From Bacteroidota bacterium (GTDB taxonomy: Bacteria > Bacteroidota > Bacteroidia > Bacteroidales > WCHB1-69): a stretch of 44,254 bases of DNA. The notes under the pieces are model-generated. The model did no database searches. It had not been told where the DNA came from and saw only the letters and a program-made list of their open reading frames with translations. The translations under genes and the position numbers were made by a program. The stretch is from contig JAKPTX010000063.1 of assembly GCA_029570835.1 (NCBI GenBank), positions 1-44,254 of the forward strand. The letters run 5' to 3'. Position 1 is the first letter of the stretch, and each line of letters begins with the position of its first letter. Below, piece after piece: positions 41,300 through 44,254 of the stretch.

Positions 41300-44254
41300 A
41301 GGATTACCCCAGGCACCATAGTTGTGAGTTAAGGTTATTTCGCCGCAATTGTCTGTTGCCGTAGCATCAAAACTATCATCGGTAACAGTATATCCACAAA
41401 CTCCGGTGGTGTTGTTATATGAACTGCTTAAAGTTGGAACTGTAACAACAGGAGGCTGATTATCTGTTACGGTTATTTGTTGTATACAAGTAGTTACATT
41501 ACCGGCTTCATCAATAACGCGATATTCAACCTGACTGATACCTACTTCAAAGTTATAAGGAGTGTTGTTAGTTGTCCAAGTTGTTAAATCGTGATCAGGA
41601 TTGAATACGCGGTATTGAATGTCTAGGTTATCATAAGAAGAACAATTATCAGAAACCAAAGTAGCAGTAATATTTGGAGTATAGGTATAATCACACTCAT
41701 TAGCATCGGTTGTAGCTATCACATCTGCAGCACAAGTAAGTACAGGTGCTTGCGTATCTTCGATGGTTACGGTAAAGCTTTGAGTTATACTATTACCATG
41801 ATTATCAGTTAATGTGTAAGTGATCACGTTTTGACCCAATTGGAATTCGGTTCCGGCAGGAACATTACCTGTTACAACAGGATCGCCATTAATTTGGTGA
41901 GTTAGCGTGTAACCCGGACAGTTATCTACAGCCAACAACGGATCAAACTCACCGGCAATGGAGGTATAAGTACATTCTCCATGATCAGCAGGTAGCGTGA
42001 TATCAGGTTGTACTACCAACAATGGAGCCCCGTCATCGGTAATTACAACAGTAAAGTTGCAAGTTGCAGTTAAACCGGCAGCATCTGTAGCAGTATATTG
42101 GATGTTGTACGTACCGGGAGCCAATTGTGTACCGTGAAGTGGTCCGCCAATAGTGGTTTCTGTTACAGTTACGGTTCCACAATTATCCTCTGCCACAGGG
42201 ATAGACCAGATCACACCGGTATTACAGTTCAAATCAGCACCGATAGTAAAGGTAGTCCCTTCAGGACAGTTCACAAAGGTAGGTACTTCATTATCAACTA
42301 CTATAATTGTGATTGACTCAGTAGTAGTGTTACCTTGTGCATCTACAGCAGTCCATTCTACCACAGTTGTACCCACGGGGAAAGTAGCCCCGGCTAATGA
42401 GTAAGGATTACCCCAAGCACCGTAGTTGTGGGTTAAGGTAACTTCGCCGCAATTGTCTGTTGCCGTAGCATCAAAACTATCATCCGTAACAGTGTATCCA
42501 CAAACTCCGATGGTGTTGTTATATGAACCGCTTAAAGTAGGAACTGTAACAACAGGTGCTTGATTATCAGTTACTGTCACTTGTTGGATACAAGTAGTTA
42601 CATTACCTGTTGCATCAACCACTTCATATTCTACTTGGTTTACACCAATAGCAAACTCATAAACTTCTCTGTTATCTTTCCACTCACTGATTGAGTTATC
42701 AGCACCATGAACACGGTAACGGATAGTTAAGTTATCATAATCAGTACAGTTATCAGTTACAGAACCTACATTCCAAGGAGCAGGAACAGTACCACCACCA
42801 CCGCCTAATACAACAGGATCTTCTATTGTTGGAGCAGCACTGTAGGTACATTCTCCAAGATCGGTTATAGCTATTACATCTGCTGCACAAGTAAGTACAG
42901 GTGTTTGCGTATCTACAATAGTTACGGTAAAGCTTTGAGTTATGCTATTACCATGATTATCAGTTAATGTGTAAGTGATCACGTTGGGACCTAACTGGAA
43001 TTCAGTTCCGGCAGGAACATTACCTTCTGTAGGACTCTCACCATTGATTGTATGTTTTAGTTCGTAACCGGGACAGTTATCCACAGCTAATAACGGATCA
43101 AATTCACCGGCTGAAGAAGTGTAAGTACATTCTCCATTATCAGCAGGAAGTGTGATGTCCGGTTGAGTTACTAACAAAGGAGCCCCGTCATCGGTAATTA
43201 CGACGGTAAAGTTGCAAGTTGCAGTTAACCCGGCAGCATCTGTTGCTGTATATTGGATGTTGTATGTACCGGGAGCCAATTGCGTACCGTGAAGTGGTCC
43301 ACCAATAGTGGTTTCTGTTACGGTTACAGTACCACAATTATCTTGTGCAACAGGAATACTCCAAATTACACCTGTATTACAGTTCAAATCGGCACCGATA
43401 GTGAAGGTAGTACCTTCGGGACAGTTAACAAAGGTAGGTGCTTCAGTATCTTCTACGTTAATTATGATTGTTTCTGTAGTAATATTACCTTGTGCATCCA
43501 CAGCGGTCCATTCAACAATAGTAGTGCCTATAGGGAAAGTAGCCCCGGCTAAGGAGTAAGGATTACCCCAGGCACCATAGTTGTGAGTTAAGGTTATTTC
43601 GCCGCAATTGTCTGTTGCCGTAGCATCAAAACTATCATCGGTAACAGTGTATCCACAAACTCCGGTGGTGTTGTTATATGAACTGCTTAAAGTTGGAACT
43701 GTAACAACAGGAGGCTGATTATCCGTTACGGATATTTGTTGGATACAAGTAGTTACATTACCGGCTTCATCAATCACGCGATATTCAACCTGACTGATAC
43801 CTACTTCAAAGTTATAAGGAGTGTTGTTAGTTGTCCAAGTTGTTAAATCGTGATCAGGATTGAATACACGATATTGGATGTCTAAGTTATCATAAGAAGA
43901 ACAATTATCAGAAACCAAAGTGGCAGTAATATTTGGAGCATAGGTATAATCACACTCATTAGTATCGGTTGTAGCTATTACATTGTCTGCACAAGTAAGT
44001 ATAGGCGCTTGAGTGTCCACAACAGTCAGATTAAAGCTACATCTCACTGTGTCTCCGCCGATATCGGTTAGTATATATGTTATCGTATTGACTCCAACCG
44101 GGAAGGTTGTATTAGCAAGTACGCGACCGGTATCAGGTGGTAAAGAACCATTAATTTGATGATATAGAGCATATCCCGGACAGTTATCCACGCTCAATAG
44201 CGGGTCAAATTCACCGGCAGTAGAGGTATACGAACAGCTATCGTTATCAGCAAC
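41297..44254 (-). pseudogene. Upstream part of the giant HYR adhesin, open at the window edge, ended by an in-frame TAA
   Basis: The frame is open from the window end to a TAA at 41297-41299, about 985 codons, entirely HYR modules in the order A-B-C-D repeated. The stop falls inside a B module, where intact sister copies read GNPYSLAGATFP. Here GNP is followed by TAA and then SLAGATFP in the same frame. Sister modules have TAC (Tyr) at this codon. The gene is therefore broken by one substitution, or the base is an error in a highly repeated assembly. The true N-terminus and signal peptide lie beyond the window. If the stop is real, the product would be truncated and unsorted, because the CHU_C signal is downstream. 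Confidence 0.8.

Larger units (their letters stand above)
38120..44254 (-). repeat. Higher-order HYR repeat array (about 22 modules)
   Basis: Four HYR module types (A, B, C, D) recur in fixed order five times, preceded by a partial D module and followed by one diverged module. The same sequence mark in module B falls at 39041, 40139, 41294, 42398 and 43553, giving periods of 1098, 1155, 1104 and 1155 bp. The longer period carries a 17-19-codon insert with PVVLGGGGG and PAPWNVGSV in module A. D modules also come in two kinds, and the VDNCPGYALYHQIN type recurs about 4.5 kb apart. Confidence 0.9.

Noticed and set aside
39866-43559. Repeated plus-strand open frames of 60-99 codons opposite the HYR array
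   Set aside because: They recur with the repeat period and are simply the complementary frame of the HYR modules; they have no independent signals.

Overview
This window looks like chromosomal DNA of a Bacteroidota member, probably Bacteroidales-like, with type IX secretion and gliding/adhesin genes. The main evidence is a giant repeat protein ending in a CHU_C/type B sorting domain, followed by PorP/SprF and OmpA/PD40 (PorE-like) genes. Further support comes from an OstA/LptD-like barrel protein divergent from an amidase, a ruvX-def-lipoprotein cluster, and repeated matches to the Bacteroidota -7 promoter box TAnnTTTG. The DNA is AT-rich, some starts are TTG, and most starts lack an obvious Shine-Dalgarno sequence.

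Left part (1-17160), mostly housekeeping. It begins with the 5' end of an MsbA-like ABC transporter (minus). A three-gene acyl-CoA cluster follows: AMP-forming acyl-CoA ligase, MaoC hydratase and FabG-type reductase. Next are two AT-rich genes for secreted proteins, a tRNA with a CAT anticodon and its terminator, and an ECF sigma factor with a small membrane protein. An N-acetylmuramoyl-L-alanine amidase gene is divergent from an LptD-like barrel gene. Then come ruvX, def and a TPR-like lipoprotein gene, which converge on rnhB and a polytopic membrane protein, followed by a putative porin and fumC.

Middle part (17161-29658), accessory genes set among metabolic ones. A Fic protein, a RhuM-family protein with an apparent internal deletion, a SWIM zinc-finger protein, and a ClpP-fold serine protease with a 76-residue partner lie between fumC and a malic enzyme gene. 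A mutA-(btuF-like)-sulP operon follows. Four of the spacers around the accessory genes, and the one after sulP, are built from many different 7-bp tandem repeats. Three of these spacers carry a conserved ~70-bp element with a GGGGGGCAG end and a CCCCACTCTGG end, and two carry strong palindromes. I saw no such repeats in the rest of the window.

Right part (29659-44254), one minus-strand surface-adhesin locus. It encodes a SprB-like giant protein of at least 3,680 residues that enters from beyond the right edge, then PorP/SprF, then a TPR-PD40-OmpA protein. The giant protein holds about 22 HYR modules, then SprB-type repeats, PKD-like modules, six DUF11 repeats and a CHU_C sorting domain. Its HYR region is a higher-order tandem array alternating ~1.10 and 1.155 kb units with signs of gene conversion. 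A single TAC-to-TAA change at 41297-41299 splits the reading frame. The T9SS would be expected to export this protein, with PorP/SprF and the OmpA protein assisting its surface assembly.
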